Positions 23,863-37,100 of a stretch of DNA of 64,000 nt are shown piece after piece. Location of the stretch: the NCBI GenBank assembly GCA_029990175.1, contig JARKIP010000463.1, forward strand, positions 175,001-239,000, given 5' to 3'. Position 1 is the first letter of the stretch. Each line of letters begins with the position of its first letter. A program made the position numbers and the translations under genes. The notes under the pieces are model-generated. The model saw only the letters and a list, made by a program, of their open reading frames with translations. It was not told the DNA's origin and did no database searches. This DNA is from Petunia secreta. Its lineage: Eukaryota > Streptophyta > Magnoliopsida > Solanales > Solanaceae.

Positions 23863-24322
23863 AAATTCATTGAATAACATTGTTTTTGTCATTGAATAAG
23901 ATTGAAGACAACTTTATAAACACGTAAAAAAACTGATACTGCTTAAGTGATTGATCAAAATCAAACTCTCAAATCACACTTTTCATGGGTCAATTTATTA
24001 AGTAAAACATGCCGTCTAAATTGAGTAATTGAATAAACTATGTCTACTCAACAAATAGTTACACAACCCAATTTGTCAAAACATGAGCAAATTAAGGTTG
24101 TGTTTTAATGAGCTAAATTTTATGGCCCCTACGTTGGAAACGTACTAGTTAGCATTTATTTATAGCATGTGCCATAGAGTAGGATGGTTTTCTTATTTGA
24201 CTATATAATGATCATTTATGCTACTACATTGTACCATATAGTACTATACTAGTATTATTTGAGTTTCAGATAATCAAAACTACTGTAAGAAAATATGATC
24301 ATCCATATTACCTTTTATATAC

Positions 24323-24569
24323 TCTCTGTCTCAAATTAGTTGACACTTTAACAATAATTATTTGTCTCAAATTAATTGACACTTTAGGATTTTAAGACTA
24401 AAATTGCTAGTCTTTTTCAACTATACCCTTAATAATTTAAAAAATTCTCAACAAAATTTAATAGACAAGCATTAAATAGGGTTAACATAGTAAAATACAC
24501 ACCATATTTAATGATTTTCTTAATGGACGTGAAAAAGCTGAAGGTGACAACTAATTTGGGACAGAAAGA
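24323..24569. mobile_element. Degenerate Stowaway-like MITE
   Basis: Starts TACTCTCTGTCTCAAATTAG and ends CTAATTTGGGACAGAAAGAA. These are imperfect inverted ends that share GACACTTTA motifs with the clearer copy at 37875-38029. Confidence 0.55.
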
Positions 24570-24811
24570 ATATGTGACAATTAATATGTTAATCATCTTT
24601 AGAAAATATTAAATTAAATACTTTGGCATTTGTACCTCTGACTCCAAAGGGGGTGAACACATGCCGAGAGTCAGGGATGGAATCAGAAATTCACTAAAGA
24701 AAATTCAAAAACTATGATAACATCATTATTGAGAATTGAATTTGTAACCTAAAGCAATTTGTGAATTTCTTTTAACACTATACTAGCATATTTTCTTGTA
24801 TCAAGGGATTC

Positions 24812-25115
24812 AGCCCCTGTTTGTTTATAGTTTTTGGGAATATTTTTTGGGAGTTTTTGGGAGAAAAACTGTTTGTTTATGCTAGTTAAGGAAAACTTCT
24901 CCCAAAAACTCAAAAAAGTGCTCAAAGGCTCTTTTTAGGCCACAAACTAACATTTACATACAAATTTTATTTTCATAAGAGCTCAAAGGCTCTTTTTGAG
25001 CCAAAAATTTTATTCCCAAAAAATATGTCCAAACACTTTTTCATTTTCATATCAAACTTCACCGAAAAAATGTTTTCCAAAAACTATTTGGGAATCTATG
25101 TCCAAACGCTAGCTC
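24812..25115. mobile_element. Fold-back MITE-like repeat
   Basis: Opens CCCCTGTTTGTTTATAGTTT and closes AATCTATGTCCAAACGCTAG, with GCTCAAAGGCTCTTTT occurring twice inside. It resembles the TTTGGCCA-type short elements at 52965 and 49552. Edges are approximate. Confidence 0.4.
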
Positions 25116-25578
25116 AATAGAATGATATTATCAAAATAACTCGTTTTTACCTTAACAGTATAATTTTTTGACTAAAGTGATTCAATTGACCCGCCTTCAA
25201 ATTTCAATGCACTTTAATCATCCCTGCATGGCAGCTCATTTAATCCCATTCTTCTCTTGAATTCTATAGTAATGATTCTAATGAATATGTCTGAAGGACA
25301 CTATTTTTTTACTATTACAAAAGAATAAAAACATTTGGACACACTCTATACACAAGGATGAATTTATATGGAGTTCAATAAACTTAATTCATTTTCACAA
25401 ATCGTGCAGCACATCAGATTGAATTATGTAACCTCTGAATGTCATTTTATTGTTGCATAAAGAAGAAATTAAACTTAGACAGATGGACGTTCACATTCAA
25501 TGTCAACATTCCTTTAGAAATAAAGTGATATTCCCTGGCACATTTATCGAGGACCCACATTCAGTAAGAAAGATAAAC

Positions 25579-25829
25579 TTCCTCCGTCACATTTTGGTTG
25601 ACACCTTCAATTTTTCCACGTCGATTAAAAAATTATTAAATATAATATATATTTTATTATGTTATCCCTATTTAATATTTGACTATTAACTTTGTTTTAG
25701 AATTCTTTTAATTATTAAGATTATAGTAGTTGAAAAGAATTGGTAAAAAGGGTCTTGAAAATTATAAAATGACAACTAATTTAGGACAAATGGTTAATGC
25801 TAAAGTCAACTAATTTGGGACGGAGAGAG
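25579..25829. mobile_element. Stowaway-like MITE
   Basis: Begins TTCCTCCGTCACATTTTGG and ends AATTTGGGACGGAGAGAG, with inverted TTGACACC/GTCAACTA motifs. The body is diverged. Confidence 0.55.
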
Positions 25830-25929
25830 TAAAACAAAGTGTATATTGCTTCAGTAATTGAGTTTCGTGGCATGTCAGTCCAATGCTCCAAGCCGATTGT
25901 TGTTTTAATACTTGTAGGACCCGTTTGTC

Positions 25930-27120
25930 CATTAATAAAGGGATAATTATATGGAGAGACACCTCACTCATGAAAATTACTACTCTAAAAAAGACTTATA
26001 TTTTTCTATCTTACCCGACATAGCACCCCCTTACTTTCTTTTTTTCTTTCACTCTATAGCACCCTATTTAAAGGGAAAAAAAATCCTAGCCCCCATTTTT
26101 CCTCTCTTCTCTTCCCCTACTTCCCATTTTTCCTCTCTTTCTCTTTCCGCTTACAATATCACCGCCCCCCCTCCCACCAACCCCTTCCACCACTATCCCA
26201 CCTTCATTCCCTCTCCTCCAAGCCACTGCCTCGCCGTCGCCGTCAAAGCCACCACCACCGCTGTTTCTGCTTCTTCTTTCTTACCTTTTTTTTTTTTTTT
26301 TGCTTTTTAAATACTAATGTCGATTTTATGTTGTATATTTCGGTCAAAACTTCGGTGAGGGATATGTTTATCATGTTTCTTCTTATTTTTTCACATTTTC
26401 ATAAGTATCCGATGAGATCTACTAGTTTTTTGTTAAAACTTTTTAGATCTAGTTTTTTTCTTGTATAAAACTGTACAAATATTGTATGTAAGTTAAGATT
26501 TTGTGTAGAAGCTGTCTAAAACACTGTATAAAACCATTTTTGTGAGTTTATACATTTTTATACAAGTTTATACCCTTCTGTAAATATGTATAAAATGTAT
26601 AAATCTGTATATGTGTGTATATACAGTGAATATACATATTCTATGCACTTCAGTAAATTTGTATAAAGCTGTATATGCGTGTATGAACAATGAATAAAGT
26701 TGTATAAATTTCAGATTTGTGCACTATTTATGGATGTTTGTCTAAAATTTATATTTTTTGTATTTTTTGTATATATTTTTATATTTTCCTTCTTGCATAC
26801 ACATTTTTCTATTTATTTACATGTATAATTTATTATTTTGATAGATTTAGGTATATAAAATTATCAATAAAAATAAGCAATTCAGCGAGATCCGGTGAAA
26901 TTTCAGTTTTCCGGCCAACGATCACCTCCGGCTGGCGGCGACGGCCCGGCTCGGTTTCCGGCAGCAGATCAGTGGCGGGTGAGGGTGGGGGAGTGGCTCC
27001 TAAGATTTTTAGTTCAAATGGGTGCTATGTTATGTAATTTGAAAAATAAGGGGTGCTATGTTGTGTAATTTAAAAATAAGAGGTGCAATGAATGAAATAT
27101 GGCCCATCATTTGTAATTTT
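25930..27120. mobile_element. Possible non-autonomous element with GC-rich insert
   Basis: CATAGCACCCCCTTAC near 26015 and CTATAGCACCCTATTTAAA near 26054 are mirrored by GGGTGCTATGTTATG near 27020 and GGGGTGCTATGTTGTG near 27050, so the block has loosely inverted ends. Between them lie CT-rich sequence, TATAAA-rich sequence and a GC-rich patch at 26885-27000 (GGCGGCGACGGCCC) unlike its surroundings. No target duplication was confirmed. The reading frames inside are low complexity and probably not genes. Confidence 0.35.
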
Positions 27121-27299
27121 GGTAGTGGCCTGCTTAGTGAAATTTTGTGGCTTTTTCAACTTGTTTTGAAAAACAGTGCTAAAAAATGGTTTAGAGCACT
27201 TTTTAAGTTTTTTCAAAAAAATATTTTTTCTCATCTTGCAAAATTCTATCCTCTTTTCAAATGAAATGTAGGTCTAAACACAACTTTAATTTCCAAACA

Positions 27300-27568
27300 C
27301 TCCCTCGGATCCTATTTAGTTGCAACACTTACTATAAATACTTGAACCAAAAATTTTGTCACTTTTAGGAAACCAAGATAAAATATACTGCTACCATTTT
27401 CCTCCATTATACCCCAAGTATTAATTGATCTTGAAAAGCACAAATATTTAAATTATGAGTTTTTCAAAATATCAAGAAGAATAGATTAATAAAAATAATC
27501 TATTTATTTATGATTTCTTAAGGAACGTGCAAATAAAAAATGTTACAACTAAAAAAGACCGGAAGAAT
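27300..27568. mobile_element. Degenerate Stowaway-like MITE
   Basis: CTCCCTCGGATCCTATTTAG at the left and ACTAAAAAAGACCGGAAG at the right form a weak inverted pair, with GTTGCAACA and TGTTACAAC just inside. This is a low-confidence, old copy. Confidence 0.4.
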
Positions 27569-28126
27569 GCCATTTTACAACTCAACTTCAAAAACTTTTT
27601 TTTCAAATATTTATTTTAATCTATGGCCATACAACCATTTAGTATTTTCTTTGTAGAACATATTGATCCCCTTTTTCTTAAATTGTTAACTGTTTGACAG
27701 AACAAAATACTTTTAGACAATAAAGCAGGCAGAAATTATTATGCAATTTCATTTGAAGTTGTTAACCACTTTGATTATACGATCTTCTGCTCCCCAAAAC
27801 TTGAAAGTAAATTAAGTAATGTACAGTAAATTTGACTATATATGGGAATAATAATTTAAGCAGTAATAAGGATTACAAACTTTGGTAGCTTGTTGTGGAA
27901 CGAAGATTCAAACACTCTCTGTTCAACATGAGAGGAAGGATAGTTCTTCTGCAGTCACTAGTAGATGTAGGAAGCTCATGTCTTAGCTAGATGAGCAAGA
28001 CTCATAGTTATAATTTCAGGATCAACGCAATTAAGAAAGATGAATTACTATTCCAGTTTTTTTGGGCATTCTCAAATCACCATTATCTGAGAAGCGCCAC
28101 TAATGTGTAAGTTGAAAACTTCAGCT

Positions 28127-31100
28127 TCACTCCTGGTTCCCTTTCAAAATATCATAAAACTGTACTGGCTTCTTCTTGGGTCCAGCACAAGTTTCCTGAA
28201 AAGTTAACACATCTCGACAATTAGAACCCAGATTTAGATGTACGTACCAAGTGGCATTGAGGTCCATATGGTGTCATCTGTTTCAAGAGAATGGCCCGTG
28301 ACTCATTTTGTTTTTATACCTCTATGGCAGCGGCCAAACGCAAAATGGATGCTTCACACCATGGACGCCCCATGAGCTGCATGCCTATTGGAAGTCCTTG
28401 TTTGTCATAACCAACCTGAGGACACAAGATTCCAAAAAAGATATAAAACAGACGAGATTTATCACAAATGTTGATATTATTGGCAGTCTTCATTACTAGT
28501 TTGTGCATGGTGAGTGAAGAAAATATAGATCAATTTGCTTAGCTGTAGTTACCAGGTACCATAGGTTTAGCATATGACACTAGAACACTTTTTATCAGAT
28601 TGTGTTTACGGTGGACTTTTTGAAATGTTAATAAAGGAATTTATCTAATGCGATTTTATTTTCAATTTAGAACTATCCTTTTTTTCCAGGACATAAACAT
28701 GACCTAATCTAGACTTTTTTTGCACTTCAGCATTAGCAACTTTTCTGGGAAACAAAAGCTATAAACTAACTAATTCAGACATTTAACACAGCTCCTGATT
28801 CTACATTAGGAAGTCCTTCAGCAAATTCAAATAATTATCCATGAACAATACTATAAAAGGAGTTAGTGTGTGGAAGTCAATTAGAAACATGGAAGTCAAT
28901 TAGAAACCTCTGGCCAACTTTCTCTAACAGCTTGGGTTTCAAGGTGGGAAATGGGATGAAAATCTCATTTTGGTATGATGATTGGATGGGAAATGGACCT
29001 TTAAAAGAGTTGTTTCCTGACATTTTTAACTTGGTGCGCAACCGGATGCTTCAATAGCTGAGTTGTGGAGCCAACAGGGATGGAATGTGACTTAGAAGTT
29101 TTTTAAATGACTGGGAGGTGAATAGACTAGCTGAATTTCTTAAGGTTCTGGAACAGTTCAACGGTACCTCTGATCAGGAAGATAGATTACTATAGAAGAG
29201 GGACAACAAAGGCCTCTTTTCTGTGAAGTCAGCCTATGCTGTACTTAACAATTCAGGACAACAAAATGAAGTATGCAATTGGAAACATTTGTGGACGATG
29301 AAAGCACCTTCTAAGGTTGTTTGTTTATGTTGGTTGGTGATAAAAGAGGCAGTGTTGACACAAGAAAACCTGAAGAGAAGAGCGATGCAGCTGCGTTCAA
29401 GATGTTATCTATGTGGAAAAGCAAATGAAACCAACACTCATCTCTTTCTCCACTGCCAGGTTGCATATGGGTTGTGGCAAATTTTTTTAAACATAAAGAA
29501 CTTAAGGTGGTCTATGCCAAGATCCACTGGTGAAGTTTTTGTTGGTTGGAATAATCAGAGAGGAATGACAAATCAGAAACACTGGTGGAGTTCGGCCCAG
29601 TTTTTTTGGTGTCGTGGGGGAGGGCCTTTTGCTCTTCTAACGTAAAAGGTGGCCTGCCATTCGTCAAGGCCCAGGAATCCGCTGGGCCGATGGTCGTCCT
29701 CCAGTAAGGGATGGTACACCTCCGGATCAACAGGCGCTGCGGGGTGCCCCGCCCTAGCAAGCACCTACTCCTATCAAAAAGCGAGCATGCATTTGGTGAC
29801 AATTTGAAGGGAAAGAAATTCTAGATGTTTTGAAGACACAACTAGCCCAGAGCAGAAGATCAGGATGAATTGTCTATTTTTGTTTCAATTCTGGTGTAAA
29901 GAAAAATTTGTAGAAGATGTAGGATCCTTATTAGATGTCATTGAAAATCTGTAAGGGTCATATGGCTTAGTTTTTTGACTTTTTGGGTGCTTCAGACCTC
30001 TAATAATGTAAGTATATGCTCTTAGCACTAACTTTGTGCTAGAGTTTAAATTAATATAATGTTGTTACCAATTTTCAACCAAAAAAAAAAAAAAAAAAAA
30101 CTATAAAAGGAAAGAACTTAATTGCAACTTCATCTCCATGACGTTAACAATCTCTGAGAATATGTTTTCTACCATTTCTATTGATTTTTGAAATAGGGTA
30201 TCCAGACCGGGTACAACATTTAGTTTGCTTCAGGCATTGCAGTGAGTTAATTTTTCTAAATCTGGAGGTAGTGCAAATTTTCAAGAACATAGGAGAAAGA
30301 TGATATGCTTACAGGCACAGAAATTGCAGGGAAGCCCAGAAGATTTGCTGCTAATATGAACCTCATAAGATTTCCTGGAAGTGAGAGTGAAAATTAAAAT
30401 CCATCATAAAGGTTTTAAAGTAGTACATATCTAAAAGAACGAAATTACTTAGAAAAAGAGAGAGAAAGAAGGATAGAGCATAGAAATTTGCAGCTAACTA
30501 TATTAAATAAATTCACACAGGTCTTTAAGAATATCTAAAAAAGAGGACCATCCTTCTTAAATCAGTATGTTCAATGACAAGAAAAGTTACTACAGTGGTA
30601 AGAGCAATTCTATTCCAACCCAAAAAAATTGAGTTTGAATAACCAAGAGAAAATAGGGATAAACCAATGTTGTCCCTGGAGGAGGTGAAGTTTGGGGTGC
30701 TGGAGTTAACCAAATCGAATAGGAAAAAATCCAGTGTGTGGCACCCACTCTAGTCTCAAATTATCAATCGAAGACTCAGTTAGACACCAAGCAGTTGAAA
30801 ACATGTTCCAAACGCATGAACCACTGTATCATAGTGACATACCTGAAACACGCAAATTGGTCTCCCCAACTTTAAGAGCACTTGGTGATATTATGGGTGC
30901 TGTCATGCTGAAGAATTGGGAGAAAAATTCTGGGTTAAAAGTGGTTTCATAGACATTCATATTTCAGAAGCAAATAAAGAACACATCTACTGATTTCACA
31001 TATCTGTATATTGTTCAAAGAAATCAACTTATATGAGTATGCACACAACATAACTTTTAGCTTTGACGTCGTCAAAGAAAATCTCCTACATCACCTTTTT

Positions 31101-34100
31101 TTTGTTCAGTTAAAACAAACTCTTATTCATGCTTCATCACTGACCAAATTCAATTATCCAATTGGAATGGTGAGGGAAGTAGCGGTTTTAAAATCATCTA
31201 CCGCTCCTACAGAGAATGACAAAGGAGAAAAGGGAGGAGAAAGAAACATCAGGGAAACTGAAAGACACAGTTGGTTATTAGGTGCATGCACATAAAGAGA
31301 CATGTTTTACCTTTTTACGGATGGTCATTCAAATTAATGATAAAGTGCTTTTTACCAAGAAAGTGATTAAAATTTTAAGCACTATAACCCAATACTACGA
31401 CTGTAGTTACATACCCAGTAGTAGGTGTCACGATGATATCCACCTTCTTGAAAATCTCCATGTGGTAGTACATTGCCCTTCGCCTGAAATAATTCGAGAG
31501 ATTACATCTAATAATTTATTGTACTTGAAGAAAATTTGCATGTATGCCCATATTAGAAATTCACTTCTAACCTGATTGATCTTTCTATGAAGATACTTCT
31601 AACCAAATTGATAGTTCAATAAAATACAAGGAATTATTGGAATGCATGCCTTCAGATAAGGTACAACAGGACAAACAAGATTAGAAACAAGATTAGAGAG
31701 CACTGTAACAGTCAAAACATTTATAGAACAGAAAAGCTGAAGGCTTTATTTCTTATTTTCATCCAACCTACATTCTTTTGATAAGATATAATAGATGATT
31801 TAACACGTAGCATCAAGCTGAAGATGGATAATATAAATAAAAAAGTTTGCTCAAGATTTGATTATTCTTGAGCAAATTTATGAGTAGCAACCTAACTATG
31901 GATCCAAAACAAGGGGTAACCGAAAGTTCAATTTCACTCTCACCACTCACCAGACACAAGCAGGCAACATTGATGAGATACTTGTGTCCTTGACAAGATC
32001 TTTCTCTTAATTTATGTAAACTGATTAACCACAAGTACTGAATACCAGTCTTAGACTTCCAAAACAAGCAGCAAATGGCAAAGTTACACACATCTCAGTT
32101 CAAATATCTTTTTACATGCCCCCAAATTTTTAGAACACATCAAATTCAGACTTTGATAAATCATGCCCACCTAAGGCACTGAGCAGCAACATAATCTGAT
32201 CCTGTAACTGTTCGAAAAAGTGCCAGATTTATCCGTGTGTCATATGTCATTCTTGCTGCTTTCCTGCAAATCAGGTCGAGAACAAATCATTCTATAAATA
32301 CAAAGCTGCATGGTATTCATCAAGAACAATATGAACAATGTCATTGTACTGCCCCAGACAAGCCAGCTCAAGCACATGAGACCTGCTCGGTAAGGTAATG
32401 AGACATACCCATCTTCAAACTCAGGATTCAGTGAGGATAGTGCTTCAGAACCAACAGTAACGATATGTGCAGTGCGCATCTCAGGCAACTCTGGTATTAC
32501 AATCTCTACTGTCTTCAATTAGGAAGGAAGAACGGTAAAATAATATAAGGAAAACAGAAAGGGATTAAGGAAACAAAGACAGAAAGAAAATAGTGACAAA
32601 ACTGATGCTGATAATACCCCTCTAAGTAACAAAGACAGCAGATGGACAGAGCAAATGCTCGGCAGAACCAAAGAATTGGATATGGGCAATGGACTTACTT
32701 TGCACCCATGCTTTTCTGATAGCTGATTAAGAATATCTTCACACTTATCAGATATTTCATTCGAGAAAACATCATTGAACCACTGTACGAGGAAGTCAAG
32801 AAAGTAGTGAATTACAAGAAAGTTACATTTCAGATACTTCTCAACCAAAAAGCAATTACCTCAGTATACTTCCCCAGGCGCAGTGATCCCAGAGAGTACC
32901 AGCTCTCACTTGAAGTTAAATTTGGTAAACAAGGGAGGGACTGAAATATAGTAAAGAAACACTAAATAACTTTAATGGAATAGGATCTTGCACAACTTAG
33001 ATCAGAAGCCAATAAGGTGAAAATCAAATTTCAAGATGAAACATGGCTCGAGTAGTGTCCAACTAAGAAATACAATGCTCTAGATGATCTAAACAAAATA
33101 TTTGTCAGAAATCATCCTATGTCAATGTACTTTCAAGAGCGATGTTTAGGTCCTACTACATCAGCTAGAAGTTTCTTTCTTCAATATTGTAACTCAAGGT
33201 ATACCAGGCTATATTGCAAAGTTTTCATGATGTCTATCTCCAGGATTTAAGTGGAGGCCAGAAATAGACTTGACAAGCCTTTCTCTCCTGGGTTTACATA
33301 CTACCCAGGGTTCTCTACTCTATGAAGTTATATAACAACTCTTCTCTTCAGGTTTCTTGTGTTTTTTTTTTTTTTTTTTTTTTTTGACAAGGAGAAACTA
33401 GCACAGATGGTCAATCAAATGCCTTTGGAGAAAGGCTTAGAAAGCTACGTAAATCACTTCATATTCTGTGGCATTTTTAGGAAATAGAGGAAGAAATAAA
33501 TAAAAAATATGCACCATATTAATCTAGATTATGATGATGATTGATGACCATATACATTGTTCTTGGGTAATTACCGGATTCAGAGAAACTCTGTCAGCAG
33601 GAGAGGATCCTAAAATTGCAGCATACCTGATAGTAAATAAGAAGATATCACAACTTAGCTTTCTAGAAGTATTTATCTTAAGCTCATTAAATTCAAGAAG
33701 TACAGCAACATATCTGGTATGTTATAAGCAATGTAAACTGCCTTCTTCAATCATTTCTACAAAAATGTAGATTAAGCAAACTAAAGCAGAACACAGTGGA
33801 TACACGCATAAATAGGGAGAAGGCAGAGAAGACTTTTCTGTCATAGAAGACATTCAAATTTCTGCTTATTGTAGTGCTTCATGGTTTTACCATATGAAAT
33901 CAGGTAACCGAGCCAAATTATACGCGATTGCACATTCTTCCCATCGGTAATTGCCCAGGCCGTTTTGCATTAATGCATCACCATTTACAGAAATATAAGC
34001 ACTGAGCACAATACACTTTAGGAAATTCAAAACAATGATTACTTACACCAGTATGGCATCCTCAACAGTTGCCGTGATAGTTCCAATAATTGCCACAGTT

Positions 34101-37100
34101 CCACTACGATATAATGACCTGGTGAAGAAAAACTGATGACATTAAGAAGTTTCCTATTTATAAGGCTTAAAAAGCTTGTGAAAAAATAAAAAATTCTACA
34201 CTACATATAAGGCAATTAACAAAAAGTTAACAAAAAGCAACATAGGTGAAAATCTAAGTTAACAAAAAGTAACATATTTGCACATATACTTGCTACAATT
34301 GGGAAAAACAATAGAATGTTTCCTTTTGCCAAAGTACAAAAGTTTTTCTTTTATAACGAAGGTGCCGGGGCCATTTTGCGCACACCTCGACTATTTCAGC
34401 GGGTACCTGCCGCCTGACACCAATATAGGTGCCAGGTAACACTGCTCACAAAGCTTAAACATACAAGAAGAAACACCTAACATTTTCTGCCTCTAGTGGA
34501 ATTTGAAACCTGCTCTCCTATGATTTTATCCCATTAAATCACCTAACATTTTTACCCTGAAATGACCTGCTAACAATCACAGTGCAGCTGCATCATTCAA
34601 CAACTCCTCCAAAATAGGAGCTTACCCTTTCATATCAGTCCTTCCATATGTTGTCTTCAATCCCACCACACCACAAAGGGAAGAAGGAATCCGAACTGAA
34701 CCTGTCCTTTTACATTAAAAATAAACTTTAACAAACATGACATACAAAGATTGGATTAGATGATTCACGAGATACATGGTATCATAGACAACCTCCTGCA
34801 TCTGTCCCGAGTGCAGCAGAACACAGTCCAGAAGCTACAATAGCTGCAGAGGCTGAGGAAGATCCGCCTGTGTACCTATCTGGAGCATGTGGATTCCTGG
34901 TTGTCCTGTCATATAAACAAGTTTACTAACCCATTTCTGGTTTATAAAAGAAATATTCCTAAGCAGAGTGGAAAAGCAAACACTGTAAAATTGACAGATA
35001 ACATCTACATAGCAATCATTAAGCCAGACAATTCCAAAGGGAACACTTCTATGAATCTATTGTTTACAGCTCATAAGCTACACTAACCCGAAGTTTGGAT
35101 TATTTCCAGTTGTTCCAAGGCCCAATTCATGCATATTTGTCTTTCCAACCAAAACTGCACCACAACTTCTTAATCTTGAGATGCAGACAGCATCGTTCCT
35201 CACTTCATGAACCTCGTGAAACCAAGTTGATCCACCTGTTTGGCATTAAGTATGCAACTAGATCTGGCAAAGAATTAAATGAGAGTTATTAAATACCCTT
35301 TGAAGGATGTGGATAGCAATCAATGTCATCCTTAACTGCCATGAAGATACCATCCAGGATTGATAATTCCCTTTCTGCACAAACCCACCAACTGAGAGAT
35401 ATCAGCTGAGTAAAGTCAAATGTAGATAACAGAGACAAACATATTTTTGAAATACAATAATAGCACGACAGCATACATGTTTGCATAAGACCATACACAA
35501 ATGAACACATATATACACCAGAATACCTTCTTTAAATCTTTCCGTTGAAGCAGCAGCCTGCCTTATGACATCATCAGGATCATAAGAAATCAGTAGTGGT
35601 GCCCGTGGATTCTTGTTGTTAAACTCTTCCATAGCTGAGATGAAGTGCTCTGCTACCTAAGACACAATTCTGAACGTAATTTAATCCAAGTAATATATCT
35701 AAACAGAAAGCATGAAAACAGGGAAAACAATGACTTGCCTGAGATGGCGTTGAAAGCTTAGACCTGTAAGCATATGCATAATCATGAATCTTCCAATAGC
35801 GGAATGGTGCACTTGAATAAGCACTCCAAATGCCGCCTGGATTGTAATCTGGAAGATACTGCACAGCTAATTTAACGCGCTCTTCAGGTTTTCCATCTTC
35901 TTCCAAGCAAACAACAGCTGGTTCCGACTCTAAATTCAAAAGTCATACAAAATGGGCTAGTAACTCCATATTGAACTTGGTTTTACCAAAACAATATTTC
36001 CAACTTCGGACCCTGTTGCATGCTTCAGTTCTGTTGTCTCCTTTATTACTCTAGAAAGCAACGCTACACCAACATTTAACAACCCGCCTTACCCCCACCC
36101 CTCTTCCAAACAGACATCTATTACAAGGAAGGGAAAAGGAAAGATCCCTGAACAAAAGACAAGCATACCTAGACAAGCACATTGACCATGTCAAGTACTT
36201 CCTTTTCATTATCATTGTATGCTCGCTAAGCCAAGGATTGATGACAGTGTAAAGAAGTCACAATTGAGAAGATGGGCAAGAGCATATATGATGCATAGAG
36301 AGAGAGAGAGCTTCAAGATAAATAAAGAATTATAGATAAAACGGGAAATAACCTTTGGGAGAAAATTCAGGTTTAAACATGGGAGCCTCCGGTATGACAG
36401 TATTCTTCAACATCTACAAATCATCAACTCTTGACCTATTTAGCTATCATAGAGTATGACATAACTTGGCAAGAATATTTACAACATAAAACATATAGAA
36501 ATGGATACATTTAGAATTAATCAGACCTCAGTTACTCGATTCTTGTTCTTCACTAGAATCATGATCATATGACCAATAATTGGTGCTTCAGCCAACATTA
36601 CAAATAACTTCAACCAAAATCCAGTCAGATGTGGACCTGCAAGTCCATAGGTGCAAACTCACAAAAAGGACCTTCAAATTTCCAGTAAGTGAATAACTCC
36701 AAATAACAATACAGTCATTTATGATATCCATCCACTTCGTCCCAAAATTAACTCTGATAAACATTTTACAAATGTATCCTTTTTTTTTTAATGTCCAACT
36801 TTTGATGTTTAAAGTATTCTAATTAAATTAAATTAAATTAAAAGGATTTTACGTTTGCATTGACATGTCACGCCAGCTTACGCGCACCTCGACAAATTCC
36901 ATCAGATATTTGCCACCTCCCACTCCCACCAGCAACAGGTACCAGGTAACTAAACCGACTAAGGTTTGGATAGATGGAAAGAAAGACCTAACATTTTTTC
37001 GTCTACGCGGATTGGAAACCGAGACCTCATGGTTCTCATCCCACTTCATTGACCACTAACATTTGGGTGCAAACAAATTAGTATTTTCCATTTGTGGCAA

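Noticed and set aside
29223..29645. 140-codon plus-strand frame as a host gene
   Set aside because: It is the zinc-binding tail of LINE ORF2, bounded by a target duplication and poly-A.
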